Numbered from the stretch's first letter, positions 29,637-40,377 are shown. The stretch: DNA of 64,000 bases from Histomonas meleagridis (GCA_020186115.1 WSYJ01000113.1:310001-374000), one strand, 5' to 3'. Notes: a model not told the origin generated them from the sequence alone. A program made the numbers and translations.

Positions 29637-30029
29637 TTAAGTAAACTCCGAAAACAAGTTTGAGAACTCGGCTTCAATTTCAAGTCCTAATGGGTCCGAA
29701 AAACTTAACTCCGAAAAGAATTCTGGGATTTGATTATCATATGGAAGGATTGTTTCTTCTTTCTGTGGAATTTCGAAATTTTCAATTTTCATCAACTCAT
29801 CTTCAAATGAAATTGGCTTTGAGCTTGCAAGCATACTTTGCGAAGCAATAGCAGGTTGAGGAGGCTCAGAAATTATAGGCTTTGATGCCGGTGTATGAAA
29901 ATTTTGACTTGTTAAAGAATTAACCGGACGGCCTTTTTCGTTGAGCTCGTAGCGGTGCTTAAGTGTTCCGTCTGGTGAATAAATGCAGATGTATTTAATG
30001 GCGACTCTTGGGTTTGCAAATTTTCCCAT
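29637..30029 (-). CDS. Hypothetical acidic protein
   Basis: The ATG at 30029 gives 130 residues, with TCACA five bases upstream as initiator. The first 45 residues form a small basic beta-rich unit ('VAIKYICIYSPDGTLKHRYEL'). The rest is disordered and acidic with Pro/Ser/Glu and short hydrophobic patches ('SFEDELMKIENFEI', 'FFSELSFSDPLGLEI') like docking or activation motifs. No family is recognised. It may be a small regulator of transcription or traffic, but that is a guess. Confidence 0.55.
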   Translation of the reverse strand: MGKFANPRVAIKYICIYSPDGTLKHRYELNEKGRPVNSLTSQNFHTPASKPIISEPPQPAIASQSMLASSKPISFEDELMKIENFEIPQKEETILPYDNQIPEFFSELSFSDPLGLEIEAEFSNLFSEFT

Positions 30030-31204
30030 TTGTGAAGTGAAGTACACAAAATTTGAATTAAACACAAATTTTATTTCAAAAAAAATTAACTAAAAAAACA
30101 GCTCACATACTGATTAAAAGTGAAGGTTAGAAAGAAGATAGCGAGGTGTGGCCAAAGGAGATTCGATTTGTTGTTTGATAGTTTGATTATGAAAAAATTT
30201 TGATTAATTAATAAATATTAGCATTTGATTTAGATGATTAATTTACATCAAATTAATGATGAAGTAGTAATGCTTCCGTGTGTTGATGGGAAATACGGAA
30301 TTGTAAAGTGAAATTATTTTTTTGAAAATTCAAGAAAAAAAATCATGCTTTTATTTTCGATATTTTCATAAAACACAAGTTTGTTTTTATTATTTTCACT
30401 TGTAAATATTGTGAAAACCTTTTAGAAAAATGATTTTTTAGTTTGAATAACGAAAGTTAACATGTTATTTGTAAATCATAGAATATTTGGAGTGCCCTAA
30501 TTTAACGGTTATTGATGACCAAACGAAGCTTCTTAATTTCATATTAGAAGTACAAAGGAAAAAAATGTATGTTTTGTGATGATGAGATTTTCCTCTCGTT
30601 CAGCAACTTGGTGGTGAGGTTAAGATCTCTCTGAACAAGATTAAATTGATCTAACACGCAGAATTTATCTTTAAAGTAATTTTCAAATTAAGATTTTCGA
30701 TAAATTTTCTTAATAAACACTGCTTTTTATAAACAAAAGATATTTGTTTGAAATTTTTAAGAAGAAGAAAAAATTGAAATGAAGTTAATAAATCTAAATT
30801 TTTGCTAATATAAGATTAAGTAATGTTTTTAACTATTAAATATTTTTTATGAAACTGTTTCTTTTTTTTGTGTGTGCAATTGAGACATCAAAAATTGGAG
30901 TAATTAAATTTCTTCAATTTTTTATAATTTTGTATATACAATAACCACCTTTTAATTTTGTAATCACTTTTAACTTGTTGGAATATTTACATTGTCCTTC
31001 ACCAGAAGTAAATTTTGGTGATTTTGAAAAAGAATTTTGTCATTTTGCATATTTCACATCAAATGTCTCTCGTTTTTCCCGCCAACGAATTTAAAGCATT
31101 TAATTATCATTCAATATTTTATTGACCAAAACGACATCGGAAATTTTGCAAAGATAAATTGACTATGGTCCGTTCGATTAAAAAACCAAAATCAAAATTT
31201 TCAG
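30030..31204. other. Intergenic between divergent genes
   Basis: About 1.2 kb, AT-rich, with no coding frame, RNA gene or repeat seen. TTTTCAGATG at the end contains a weak initiator for BRF1. Confidence 0.5.
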
Positions 31205-32434
31205 ATGTCACGTAGAGCCCAAAAATGCGAAGCTTGCGGTGCGATTGGTACCATTATTGAGGATACATCCCGTGGTTGCATGGTATGTACTTCATGCGGT
31301 TCCATCATTCAGCAATCCGTCTTAATCAACGAAGTCGATTTCACAGAACTCAGCAACGGTACCACATCGCGTAATGGGCAATTTGTTGCATCAGCGTCAC
31401 AAAAGTCAAATTCGTTCATATCAACTCAAAGTTCAATAGAAGGCAAAGCGCGTATCCAATCCATTTGCGATCAGCTCCCACGTCTTGCAAATCAGCCCGA
31501 CGTCTGCGAGCTCGCAGAACGGATTTTTAAGAAGGCATTACATGAAAGATTTATTCGCGGCAGAACAATCGAAATCGTCGCCGCTGCATGTGTATATGTC
31601 GCAATCCGCCAAAAGCGTTCCACCGGCTATTTATTAGTCGATGTTGCCGATCATGTTAATTGCGGAATATTCGAATTAGCGGCAACAGCTTTACGACTTT
31701 CGACATGCGTAAACGAGCTTATGCCAGTTATCGACCCAACTTTATACATCGATCGATTTGCCGATGAATTGAAATTCGGTCGACTTTCAAGCGATATCAA
31801 AGAAACAGCAATCAAAGTAATCCGAAGATTAGACAGAGATTGGATCCAAACAGGGCGTAAACCTGCGGGCGTATGTGGTGCTGCGATAATGATCGCAGCA
31901 CGAATCCATAAAGTCGATCTCACAAAGGAAACAATCTTAAAATGCGCGCGTGTGTGTAATGCAACTATCACCAAAAGGTTAAATGAAATCTCGAGGACGA
32001 ATTTGGCCAAATCTAGTATCAATGAGCTCCGAGAAAACCAAGATTTGCTTCAAGAAGAAACACACGAATTACCTCCTGCGATGTTAATTAATAAGAAGTT
32101 GAATGAAATTAGTGAGAAATTAAAGGCGCCAAAGAAAGAAGAATTGTTGGATGGCAATTTTGATGATGAAGAATTGGATGATGTCGATGATTTGATTTTG
32201 TCAACAGAAGAAGCAGAGAAAAGATCTGCTTTGTTTTATACTATGTATAAATCAAAGTTAAATCAGCCGCCTAAAGAACCAAAGCCGAGAAGAAATAAAA
32301 AGAAGGAACAATTGATCGATGAAGATAAATTCGATCAAAAGGAAAAATCATTCGAAATAGAAGAAGGTGAAGAAGTATATCATGATGATGACGTTTTACA
32401 AAGTGATCCAGGCGAAATAGATGATTTTTATTAA
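31205..32434 (+). CDS. BRF1: TFIIIB subunit BRF1 (TFIIB-related factor)
   Basis: A 409-residue protein. An N-terminal zinc ribbon uses Cys8/Cys11 and Cys28/Cys31. Two cyclin-like repeats follow, at ~75-165 ('IRGRTIEIVAAACVYVAIRQ', 'LLVDVADHVN') and ~170-270 ('IDPTLYIDRFADEL', 'RDWIQTGRKPAGVCGAA'). These stretches are diagnostic of BRF1 rather than TFIIB. The C-terminus is acidic and Lys-rich, with a short conserved piece 'KRSALFYTMYKSKL' probably equivalent to BRF homology block II. It bridges TFIIIC/TBP and RNA polymerase III at tRNA and 5S genes. A tRNA-Arg gene, a pol III target, lies 14 kb away. The metazoan-length C-terminal half is shortened. Confidence 0.92.
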   Translation: MSRRAQKCEACGAIGTIIEDTSRGCMVCTSCGSIIQQSVLINEVDFTELSNGTTSRNGQFVASASQKSNSFISTQSSIEGKARIQSICDQLPRLANQPDVCELAERIFKKALHERFIRGRTIEIVAAACVYVAIRQKRSTGYLLVDVADHVNCGIFELAATALRLSTCVNELMPVIDPTLYIDRFADELKFGRLSSDIKETAIKVIRRLDRDWIQTGRKPAGVCGAAIMIAARIHKVDLTKETILKCARVCNATITKRLNEISRTNLAKSSINELRENQDLLQEETHELPPAMLINKKLNEISEKLKAPKKEELLDGNFDDEELDDVDDLILSTEEAEKRSALFYTMYKSKLNQPPKEPKPRRNKKKEQLIDEDKFDQKEKSFEIEEGEEVYHDDDVLQSDPGEIDDFY

Positions 32435-32534
32435 TGACATTTTGTATAAAATTTTTATATTAATTAAGTTTGATGTGATGCATCAAAATGTTGTGTGGAA
32501 TTGACTACTTTATTGTCTCACAAAAAATCAACTT

Positions 32535-33196
32535 TTGAATGAATTAAATGCACTTACAAAAACAAATACTTTTACTAAATTAAAAACTTTTACTGAATAT
32601 AATACGCTTACAAAAACAAATACTTTTGCTAAATCAAGCATAGTTTCTGTTTCTAATTCAAGGCATGCGCATACTTTTACAAAGCAAGTATTGTTTACCG
32701 AAACAAAAAATATTGAATCATTAACATTTGATAAATCACATTGGAACATTATATCTTTATCATTAACCTTTTCAATATCATTAGTTCAAACAACGTCATT
32801 TTGTTATTCTACATTTATAAGCACTATTTCACGTACAATTATGACTCAGAAGAGAAATATATTTTTACAGATTTTATTTATCATGAATATACAGTTATTG
32901 TATACTCATCACTTATGTTTTTATTCAAATTATTTCGTAAATATTTAGCTGATATATCTTCAAGTGAATCTTCACACAATAATAAAATAATAATTGTTGT
33001 AGCTGTTTGTGTTGTAATTGTTGTTGCTTTACTTTTTATTTTTTTAATCAGAATTCGAATTCACACGTGAAGAATAAATGAAGAAAATCAAAATGATGCA
33101 CAAAACTCATTTGTATCTGTAATCACAAAATCAAATACTGAAGAAGATCCTTTTGCGGATGATTTTAAAGAAGAAAAATTTATTAATCAAATATAA
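32535..33196 (+). pseudogene. Broken surface-membrane-protein gene
   Basis: The 5' part is a Thr-rich repeat frame ('TKTNTFTKLKTFTEYNTLTKTNTF') without an ATG-led signal peptide. About 200 bases later another frame carries a membrane end: 'SSSESSHNNK', a long Ile/Val transmembrane helix, 'FLIRIRIHT', then TGA at 33068. The same frame continues after the stop for 41 codons as a typical cytoplasmic tail ('NEENQNDAQNSFVSV', 'EEDPFADDFKEEKF') to a TAA at 33196. So there is at least one frameshift and one nonsense change. The repeat/TM/tail plan is that of trichomonad surface proteins such as the BspA-like gene at 1100. Confidence 0.6.
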
Positions 33197-33499
33197 ATAA
33201 AAAATATACATAGTCCATTTATTAATTTTTAATTAAATTCTAAAATTATTTTATTAAAATAGAGAAATAACCATAAGAAAGCATATGCACTATATGTTAT
33301 ACTGTATAAATCAAATACACAAGTAACTTACTGTATCGAATTTGATAAAAATCAAAAACTGATGATCAAAAATCAGGGTTTCAGTTCAATTTGATCGGAG
33401 AACATGTTCTAAGAATTCAAACGTTTCTATGATATCATAGAAAAAAGACAAACCGGTTTCAAAAATCACAACCTCCTCAAGAAAAGTATTTGGGGGAAA

Positions 33500-35171
33500 A
33501 TGCAGAAGCTTATGCAACTTAAGCAAATCGTTTTTGACTTAAACGAGGAAAATCTTTATTTGTCAGTTCAACAAATATTAAATTTATTTGATAAAAATTT
33601 ACCAATACATACACTTATAATGTCGTGATAAGCAATTTAACTTATTTGGCATTTTACTCACAAAATAAAACATCTGATATATATCTCAATTTTTTAAATT
33701 TAATTCAAGATAAAGAAGAAGAAATAGATGAAAAATACCCAAAAATTATAAAAATTTTTGCAAGACAAATATCAATAATTAAATCACAGGAAGCATATTA
33801 TCTTCTTGAAAAAATGATTGAACAAAATTTAGTTGATTCAAATATAATAGCAAATATCAGCGCGAAATATTTTGCACATTATAAAAATGAAGGCCAATGA
33901 ATTTATTATGATGATCCAGTCCCGAGATCATGTTTAAGTAATATTGAATTTACGGACACATTTTCTAAATACTTTTATAAAAATTATAAAGAACTTTCAA
34001 AGAATGATTGGGAACTTCATAAGCAATTAATTAAGGAAGGAGTTAATCCAAGTGAAATTGCGAAAATAATTCGAAATGACGAAATAGAAAAACTTCAAGA
34101 AATAGCATCACAAAATAAATTTAATTTTAACCAAAAAATTGAACCATCACTTTATGAAAGATGTTCATTGGTTAATGATAACAAAGTTACATTAATTGAT
34201 TATGCAGCATTTTTTTCTTCAGTTAAATGTTTTAAATATTTACTTATGAACGGAGCAAGTGTAGAAAATACAGGTAAATATGCAATTGCAGGTGGAAATG
34301 AAGAAATTATTCATTTATGTGAACAAAATCATTCATCATTTGAAGGTGCAGATAAAGCAGCAATTATGTTTCATCGAAATGATATCTTTAAATATCTGTA
34401 TGAAAATAAAATACTTAAATTTAAAAATTTAAATTATTTAGGACTTATATGTATTTTTTATAATAATTATGAAATTTTATTGTTCTTGATTGGAAATTAA
34501 AAATGAACATATTGATGCAGCCGCAGAAAATGGGAATTTATATCTTGTTGAATATTTTCTCCAAAATAGCCAAATTCCATGTGATATTTTGTCTTATTCT
34601 GCAAAATCTGGCAATATCGAACTTGTTGAATATATAATTAAACAAAATGGAATTGATATCAATGCTGAAGATATTTATTTGTTTTATTTTGGGTTTATTT
34701 GATCAACATAAATTTTCAATGTTATATTTTTTAATTGTTTATTTCTTTTAAAACAGCATTTATAAATGCATCTGAAAATGGTTACAAAGAAATAGTAGAA
34801 TTCCTTCTTGACCAAAAAGGAATTAATATTAATGCTGTAGATATTTGTTTTATTTACATTATGTATTTTTACATCAATATAAAATTTTAAAACAATATTT
34901 TCAAATTATTTGGAATATTTGATTCTTCACTTATGTTTTCATCTTTTAATGAACATACTGAAATTGTTAAATTACTTCTAGAACAAAAAGGTATTTATTT
35001 CAATAATTGTAATATTTGTTTATTTTATTAAGATTTAATTTTTATAATTTTTTATTTCAAAATAATATTTGGAAACTATTTAAATTATATGTTACAGCAC
35101 TTATGAATGCATCTAAAAATGGACAAACAGAAATAGTTAAATTAACTATTCAAAACTGGGGTAATAAATAA
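33500..35171 (+). pseudogene. DUF3447/ankyrin gene, copy 1 (broken)
   Basis: An ATG at 33500 starts 'MQKLMQLKQIVFDLNEEN' and hits TGA at 33626. The family continues in the next frame from 33629, is stopped by TGA at 33898, and resumes in that same frame to 34500 through the DUF3447 core ('LIKEGVNPSEIAKIIRND', 'DYAAFFSSVKCFKYLLMNG', 'YAIAGGNEEIIHLCEQNH'). After that, single ankyrin units (starting near 34753, 34924 and 35094, so ~170 bp apart) are separated by AT-rich spacers in shifting frames and end 'WGNK' plus TAA. The same plan is seen in copy 2. A stray ankyrin piece ('KLLLDQEAIEI') near 35550 shows the array once went further. Confidence 0.75.
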
Positions 35172-36127
35172 AATAGCACATGTGTCTCCTTTTTCAAAAG
35201 CTTTATTTAATGTTGTTGAAGGTTAAATATACATGGGATAAAAATCATCCATGGCGTCGTGCCCATCGTTTCTAAACCAATTTGGCAAAATACATTGAGT
35301 AAGATTTCGTAATGAATCTACAGTTACACAGGAAACGCCATCAAGATCTATTCTTTTTGGGAGCTATTTTCGAAATTTAACCATTCGTTTTTATTCACAA
35401 AAATCCAGGTTTTTGTGATTAATCTGGAACGGAACCTTTTCAAAATGTGTGGACAATCGTTCGTAAATAATTTTTTGCTGATTGGTATTTCAAATATATT
35501 TCCTTAATGATTCACAATATGTTTTGACCATTCATCAAAAAAAGTAGCAAAATTACTTCTTGATCAAGAAGCAATTGAAATTAACGTTTAAAATATTTAA
35601 ATCTTTTATTTACAATTTGTTTATTAAAATTCGGATTTCATCTTCGTTTTTGAGTTTTTACCTCTGACACATGTATGTTTTTTACAATCATTATGTAATT
35701 TTGAAGGTTTTCCTGTGTGTAAGTTGCCCCAAGATGTTTTGGGCTGAACTTTACTTTGAAATATTCCAAAATATATGATTAAACAAGCGTGCATGATCCT
35801 TAAGTATTTTTGATATAATTATATGAAAATTTGTAATTTGTTTGGACAAAAAAATGGAAATCATTTTTTTTTAATGAATTTCATACAGATTTCATTCTTT
35901 GATGACGTGTTTCAATATTTCTCATTAATATTTATGGTGTTAACGCGAAAAATGAATAAATCAAATCGAAATTCTATTAAATTTTAAGAAAAATCAATAA
36001 TTCGTCCAAAAAAAATATTCTTTAATGAAAAATTATTTAAGAGGTTTCGCAAAAAAAAAATTTCAACAAACATTAATGAGATATTTTTCAATACTAATTA
36101 GCCCATCAACACATTTTTTCAAAAATC
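35171..36127. other. Degenerate intergenic region after ankyrin copy 1
   Basis: Apart from the transposase-like piece and the ankyrin scrap near 35550, this is AT-rich sequence without coding signal. Confidence 0.45.
35223..35470 (-). pseudogene. Transposase-like gene fragment
   Basis: Two minus-strand frames joined by a shift near 35365 read 'NDCPHILKRFRSRLITKTW', 'FVNKNEWLNFEN' and then 'KRIDLDGVSCVTVDSLRNL', 'CILPNWFRNDGHDAM'. The 'D-x-PH-x-LK-x-x-R-x-x-L' run resembles the region after a catalytic Asp in P-element/THAP-type and related DDE transposases. It sits between ankyrin fragments of copy 1, so it may mark an insertion. No TIRs are visible. Confidence 0.3.
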
Positions 36128-36385
36128 ATGAAATCGTCAATTTTTAAAAAAATCCATTTATTATTCTATATTCTATTAATGATAACGATACAATATTTAG
36201 TATATAAGTACTGTTTATTTTCGAAAAATAAAAAATACATATTTCAAAATTCATGTTTTAATTTTTCTAACCGTAAAAGTGAACTGCTTGCACGACTCAA
36301 AACATTAAATTCATCTTTTAACCACATTTTTCTCGTCGTTGGATTTCAAAACTATGAACGCGGTTGCACTGAAATTTCTGTGTAA
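36128..36385 (+). CDS. Small membrane ORF (unknown)
   Basis: An 85-residue ORF from an ATG preceded by TCATG. A basic start and a hydrophobic segment at ~10-25 resemble a signal anchor; the remainder is basic and carries three Cys. No family is recognised. It lies in the degraded 32-36 kb region and may be a relic. Confidence 0.3.
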   Translation: MKSSIFKKIHLLFYILLMITIQYLVYKYCLFSKNKKYIFQNSCFNFSNRKSELLARLKTLNSSFNHIFLVVGFQNYERGCTEISV

Positions 36386-36514
36386 TGAACAGAAAATCAT
36401 CTTCCCAAACAACTTAAAGCGGTCTTTTTGAAGATTTCAATATAGAATTGTATGTAAACATCAGAATTAATTAATATAACCGTCCAGAAATATTTTTAGT
36501 CATCTATTTCCAAA

Positions 36515-38905
36515 ATGAGTGACTCTTCAGATATGGGAAACAATAAATTAGAATCCAAAAAATTACTTTTTATTGTTTTAGGTATCGTTGTTGTATTAAT
36601 AATTATTGTGGTTGTAATTGTTGTTGTTGTAACATCAGGTGATGGACCAAGTGAAAGACTTTATCGATATACAGAAAAAAAAGTTGTAGGGAATGGTGGT
36701 GGAGGTGTTCTACGTTATGGTGTTATATCACCACATGATTCTAATCAAATGGCAGTTACCAGTGATATGGGCGGATTTTATTATTCACATAATGGAGGAG
36801 AAAGCTGGAATTTCCATGGTATTATTGGCACCACCGGACGAATTTCTTATCATCCTAAACTTCCAGGAGTACTTTATGCGACATCATCTGGCATTTTTAA
36901 ATCATATAACAATGGCGACACACTTGAAATGATATATCCACCACAAGAATGCATAGAAAAACATAATGCCAAATACGAATATAATGTATATCTTATGTAT
37001 ATGAATGAATCATGTGATAATACATATAATACAGGTTCGTTCTGTAAAGCAATCGCCATTGATTCCAACAATGAAAAGCATATTTTAACTCTTTGGAAGA
37101 ATGGTGACATGGTTTGGGTCAAAGAAACATATGATGAATTCAAGACAATTGTTAATCTCAAAGAAATGCAAATATCAATTGACACCTTCAAAGCATTTTA
37201 TTCGAGTATTACCAACAAATTTTATTTTGTTTTAGATAATGCGATTTATGATGCAACAAAACCAGAAAATCCAATACTTGAACTTGATACATTAGTTGAT
37301 GTTAATCAACTTGAAGATCAAACATTTATTATAATTACATCGGAATATTACAATACATTAATTACAGGCAAATTATATTCAACAACTGATTTTAATGAGT
37401 TAACACCAATTGATAATAATATTTTAAATCAATTAGATTTAACATATAATGAAAAACAAACAAATATCAATTTGAAGTTCTCAGCAGGGAAATCACTAAA
37501 TGAATTCGTCATTGCAACTGATGGGAAATATGATGGTTATGATGTAGTTACAATGATAAAAGTTAATTCCGTCGATAAAACAGCAAAACTTTTACTTCAT
37601 AGTTTTAATGCTTCTAATCAAGTAACACCATATGGTTGGGTCGAAAGATCCGGTTGTATACTTACTCCATATTCACTTGAATATAATTCTAATGAATATC
37701 TTTTAGGCGCATTAATGGGACTTTATAAGGTAACAGAAGATGACAAAGTATTAAATCTTCACTCGAGAAGTATAAGTGATACAATTGATCAAACGACTGG
37801 ACTGAATGAAGTAACAACATATTTCGTTCGAACAGATCCATTCGATTCCAATCATTTGTTCATGCCAGTGACTGACTTTAATTTAATCGAAAGTTTCGAT
37901 GGAGGAGAAACATGGAGTAAATCAGATAGTGGAATTCCGAGGGAATACAAGAACACTGTCTATGACTTATTATTCCATCCAACACAAAAAGATGTGATAT
38001 ATATTGTTGCGCAAACATTACATGATTTACCTTATACATTTAATAGTTATGACTTAGAAAACTCTAAAGGCGGATTTGGTGTATCTAAAGATGGTGGTAA
38101 AACTTTTGACTTTAATAACAATTTACCACAAAACGTTGTTCCATTACGAATAGCAATTGATTTTACTAATGAAAATGAACCAACAATTTACTTGGCGACA
38201 TTTAAAGACGGATTTTATCGATCTAAAGATGGAGGGAAAACATTTGAAAATATTAATAATGGAATAATTAGAGATGATGGAAATTATGTTCCAGCTACAG
38301 ATATATTAGTTAAAGACTCACGAGTATTCGGATTAGCTGGTGTGTTTATAGAGGGTAATGAATTACATACGAAAGCGAGAATTTATGAACTTATCAATGA
38401 CCAATGGAAACAAATCGAAACGCCGAACTTCAAAAGTATTCGTTCTATTGCATATGATGAAACCACTAAAAGATTATACGCAGGTGTTATGGGCGAATAT
38501 AATAATTGGCCAGAAAGAGAACACATAAATTGCGGAATTTTCTATTACAATGAGAATAATAAAACGTGGTTACAAGTAGAATCAGATGGAAAACAATTAC
38601 CAGTGTTCGGCGTTACTATCGAAAAAGGTAAAATAATGGGGACAATGATACCCGGCACTGTGTTCCAAGTGAAAAATGGAAAAATAGAAATTTTGATGGA
38701 GAATTTGTTCCATGGTTTGAAACACGTTTCATTCACACCAAATGATAACGTCGTTTACGTGTCATCTTTCGGTGGTGGAACTGCACGAGTTACTATGAAG
38801 GAAGGAAACGAAGGAGAACTCGGAGGGATGGACACAACGCATCAAGGAAGCCGCTTTTATTATACAGGAAATGATCGATACCTAATCGATCATCTTATAG
38901 GGTAA
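36515..38905 (+). CDS. Membrane-anchored Asp-box (BNR) beta-propeller protein, GH74/sortilin-like
   Basis: A 796-residue type II membrane protein. After a ~17-residue cytoplasmic N-terminus comes one Val/Ile anchor (~18-40); the rest is outside the cytosol. The ectodomain starts 'VVGNGGGGVLRYGVISPHD', like the first strand of GH74-type propellers. It carries Asp-box turns S-x-D/N-x-G-x-T/S-W/F: 'SHNGGESWNF', 'SFDGGETWSK', 'SKDGGKTFDF', 'SKDGGKTFEN'. VPS10/sortilin and bacterial xyloglucanases share this fold. Whether it is an enzyme or a binding protein is unclear; the paired catalytic Asp residues of GH74 cannot be assigned with certainty. A role in host or bacterial glycan recognition or in cargo sorting is possible. 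An initiator-like TCATC lies ~15 bases before the ATG. Confidence 0.75.
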   Translation: MSDSSDMGNNKLESKKLLFIVLGIVVVLIIIVVVIVVVVTSGDGPSERLYRYTEKKVVGNGGGGVLRYGVISPHDSNQMAVTSDMGGFYYSHNGGESWNFHGIIGTTGRISYHPKLPGVLYATSSGIFKSYNNGDTLEMIYPPQECIEKHNAKYEYNVYLMYMNESCDNTYNTGSFCKAIAIDSNNEKHILTLWKNGDMVWVKETYDEFKTIVNLKEMQISIDTFKAFYSSITNKFYFVLDNAIYDATKPENPILELDTLVDVNQLEDQTFIIITSEYYNTLITGKLYSTTDFNELTPIDNNILNQLDLTYNEKQTNINLKFSAGKSLNEFVIATDGKYDGYDVVTMIKVNSVDKTAKLLLHSFNASNQVTPYGWVERSGCILTPYSLEYNSNEYLLGALMGLYKVTEDDKVLNLHSRSISDTIDQTTGLNEVTTYFVRTDPFDSNHLFMPVTDFNLIESFDGGETWSKSDSGIPREYKNTVYDLLFHPTQKDVIYIVAQTLHDLPYTFNSYDLENSKGGFGVSKDGGKTFDFNNNLPQNVVPLRIAIDFTNENEPTIYLATFKDGFYRSKDGGKTFENINNGIIRDDGNYVPATDILVKDSRVFGLAGVFIEGNELHTKARIYELINDQWKQIETPNFKSIRSIAYDETTKRLYAGVMGEYNNWPEREHINCGIFYYNENNKTWLQVESDGKQLPVFGVTIEKGKIMGTMIPGTVFQVKNGKIEILMENLFHGLKHVSFTPNDNVVYVSSFGGGTARVTMKEGNEGELGGMDTTHQGSRFYYTGNDRYLIDHLIG

Positions 38906-39339
38906 GAAGCAGAAAGTAAAATATATGTAAAAAATATCAATTTTCTTTATGTTTTATATGAAGAAATTATCATTAAGCGAACAAAGGTTTCATCCAACGA
39001 TTTTTCAATCATTAGATCTATTGGTCGAAATTAATACGTAAAAAACGACTTGTGTTATTAATTATCCATCGTTGATCGATGGTACATTATTATATATGTT
39101 ATAATACATAATTATATATTTCATTAAATACATTTTAGTGCATCATTATAATAAATTATAGAAAATTTTTATGGCATAATATGGTGTATTATTATAATGT
39201 GTTAAAGTAGATAATTATCAAGGAATGCAGTGGGTTAAATACGAAAGCCGTTCTGGACATTTGACAGTCATTTTTTGTTATTGAATACTTTATTTAGGAT
39301 CATCGGTGAAAAGTGTAAACTTTATTAAAAAGTGTCACA
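38906..39339. other. Intergenic, AT-rich
   Basis: About 430 bases with TATAATA-rich short direct and inverted stretches (39070-39200) but no gene. A TTGACAG heptamer is at 39261-39267. Confidence 0.5.
39335..39339 (+). promoter_or_regulatory. Initiator (Inr) candidate
   Basis: TCACA directly before the ATG at 39340, giving a three-base leader if used. TTGACAG lies 73 bases further upstream. Confidence 0.4.
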
Positions 39340-39930
39340 ATGAATTTGTCTCAAGGCGATGAATTAATTCATTTAAAGGCTAGAATATCACAAATATTAT
39401 CTAGAATTGTGGACTTAGCAAGCACTGACACGAACCTTACGTTGACAGTTAAAGCTAACTTAGAAAGAGCAATTGATAAGCTTTCTAGAAACAATTTCGA
39501 AAATGGACAATTTATTGCTTTTCCCACACAACCACAGTTTATGATTCCTGAACAACAGGTGATAGTTAACAATATTCAAAAACCACAAAATTATGGCGTT
39601 AATCAAGCAATTTATGATTTAGCAAGGCAACCAATGTCTGCAGAAAAAGAGAGAGTTCGGTTGAAACTCATTGGGTTTGATCAAAATACATCTGAAGCAT
39701 GGAATTACATATCGAAAAATTTTGGCCAAGATGTTAAGCAACATTGTCTCTGCGAAATGGCAAAGTACTTATCTTTGAAGCGTAGTATCCCACTTGACAG
39801 AGATTCTAAAAGAAGAAAATCAGTATTAATTAAATGGTTCCATGATAATTGGCCACTGATTGCTCAAGACATGCAAAAGTTCCGAATTCAAAACGACGAA
39901 TTAATTATTGAGGATACGGATGACCAGTAA
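39340..39930 (+). CDS. Hypothetical helical protein, possible DNA-binding C-terminus
   Basis: A 196-residue protein. The N-terminal ~55 residues are helical ('LIHLKARISQILSRIVDLAS'); a Gln/Pro-rich linker follows; the C-terminal ~100 residues are helical and basic ('CEMAKYLSLKRSIPLDRDS', 'KRRKSVLIKWFHDNWPLI'). The basic helix with conserved aromatics looks like a nucleic-acid-binding unit and the acidic end 'IIEDTDDQ' is typical of nuclear factors, but no family is recognised. The initiator next to the ATG supports the start. Confidence 0.6.
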   Translation: MNLSQGDELIHLKARISQILSRIVDLASTDTNLTLTVKANLERAIDKLSRNNFENGQFIAFPTQPQFMIPEQQVIVNNIQKPQNYGVNQAIYDLARQPMSAEKERVRLKLIGFDQNTSEAWNYISKNFGQDVKQHCLCEMAKYLSLKRSIPLDRDSKRRKSVLIKWFHDNWPLIAQDMQKFRIQNDELIIEDTDDQ

Positions 39931-40377
39931 TATTCTTTTGTCCTCATTGAGAAACAAAATTTATTTTCAAAGCAACACACATTTCCACCAAAAATACATA
40001 TTTTGGAGTTCAATTTCGATGTTGTTATTTGATTTGAAGAAAAAATGACTAATTTCTTATCAATAGCTATTTTGTATTTTAATAAACAAATCAATATAAG
40101 GGAATTTTGTAACTTTTTGCTTGAATTTTATTCGTATGATCTTTTTTTAATGTTATTTTTTTAAGTTAATCCTGTTTATTAATAATGATTACAATCTGCA
40201 GATTGTGCTGTATATAACAAATTTTATAATTTTTTTTTCAATTGAACGATTAACTGCTTTAAAAAATATAGTCAAGGTAGTTCATCCTAAAATACTTACA
40301 CCAGAGAAATGATACAATAAAATTTTGTTTAGCAATATGTCACTTTTGTGATATGTACGTTTAAAATTTGAGATTTC
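39931..40377. other. Intergenic, AT-rich
   Basis: About 450 bases; an imperfect palindrome around CTGCAGATTGTGC near 40196 is the only structure noticed. No gene. Confidence 0.45.
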
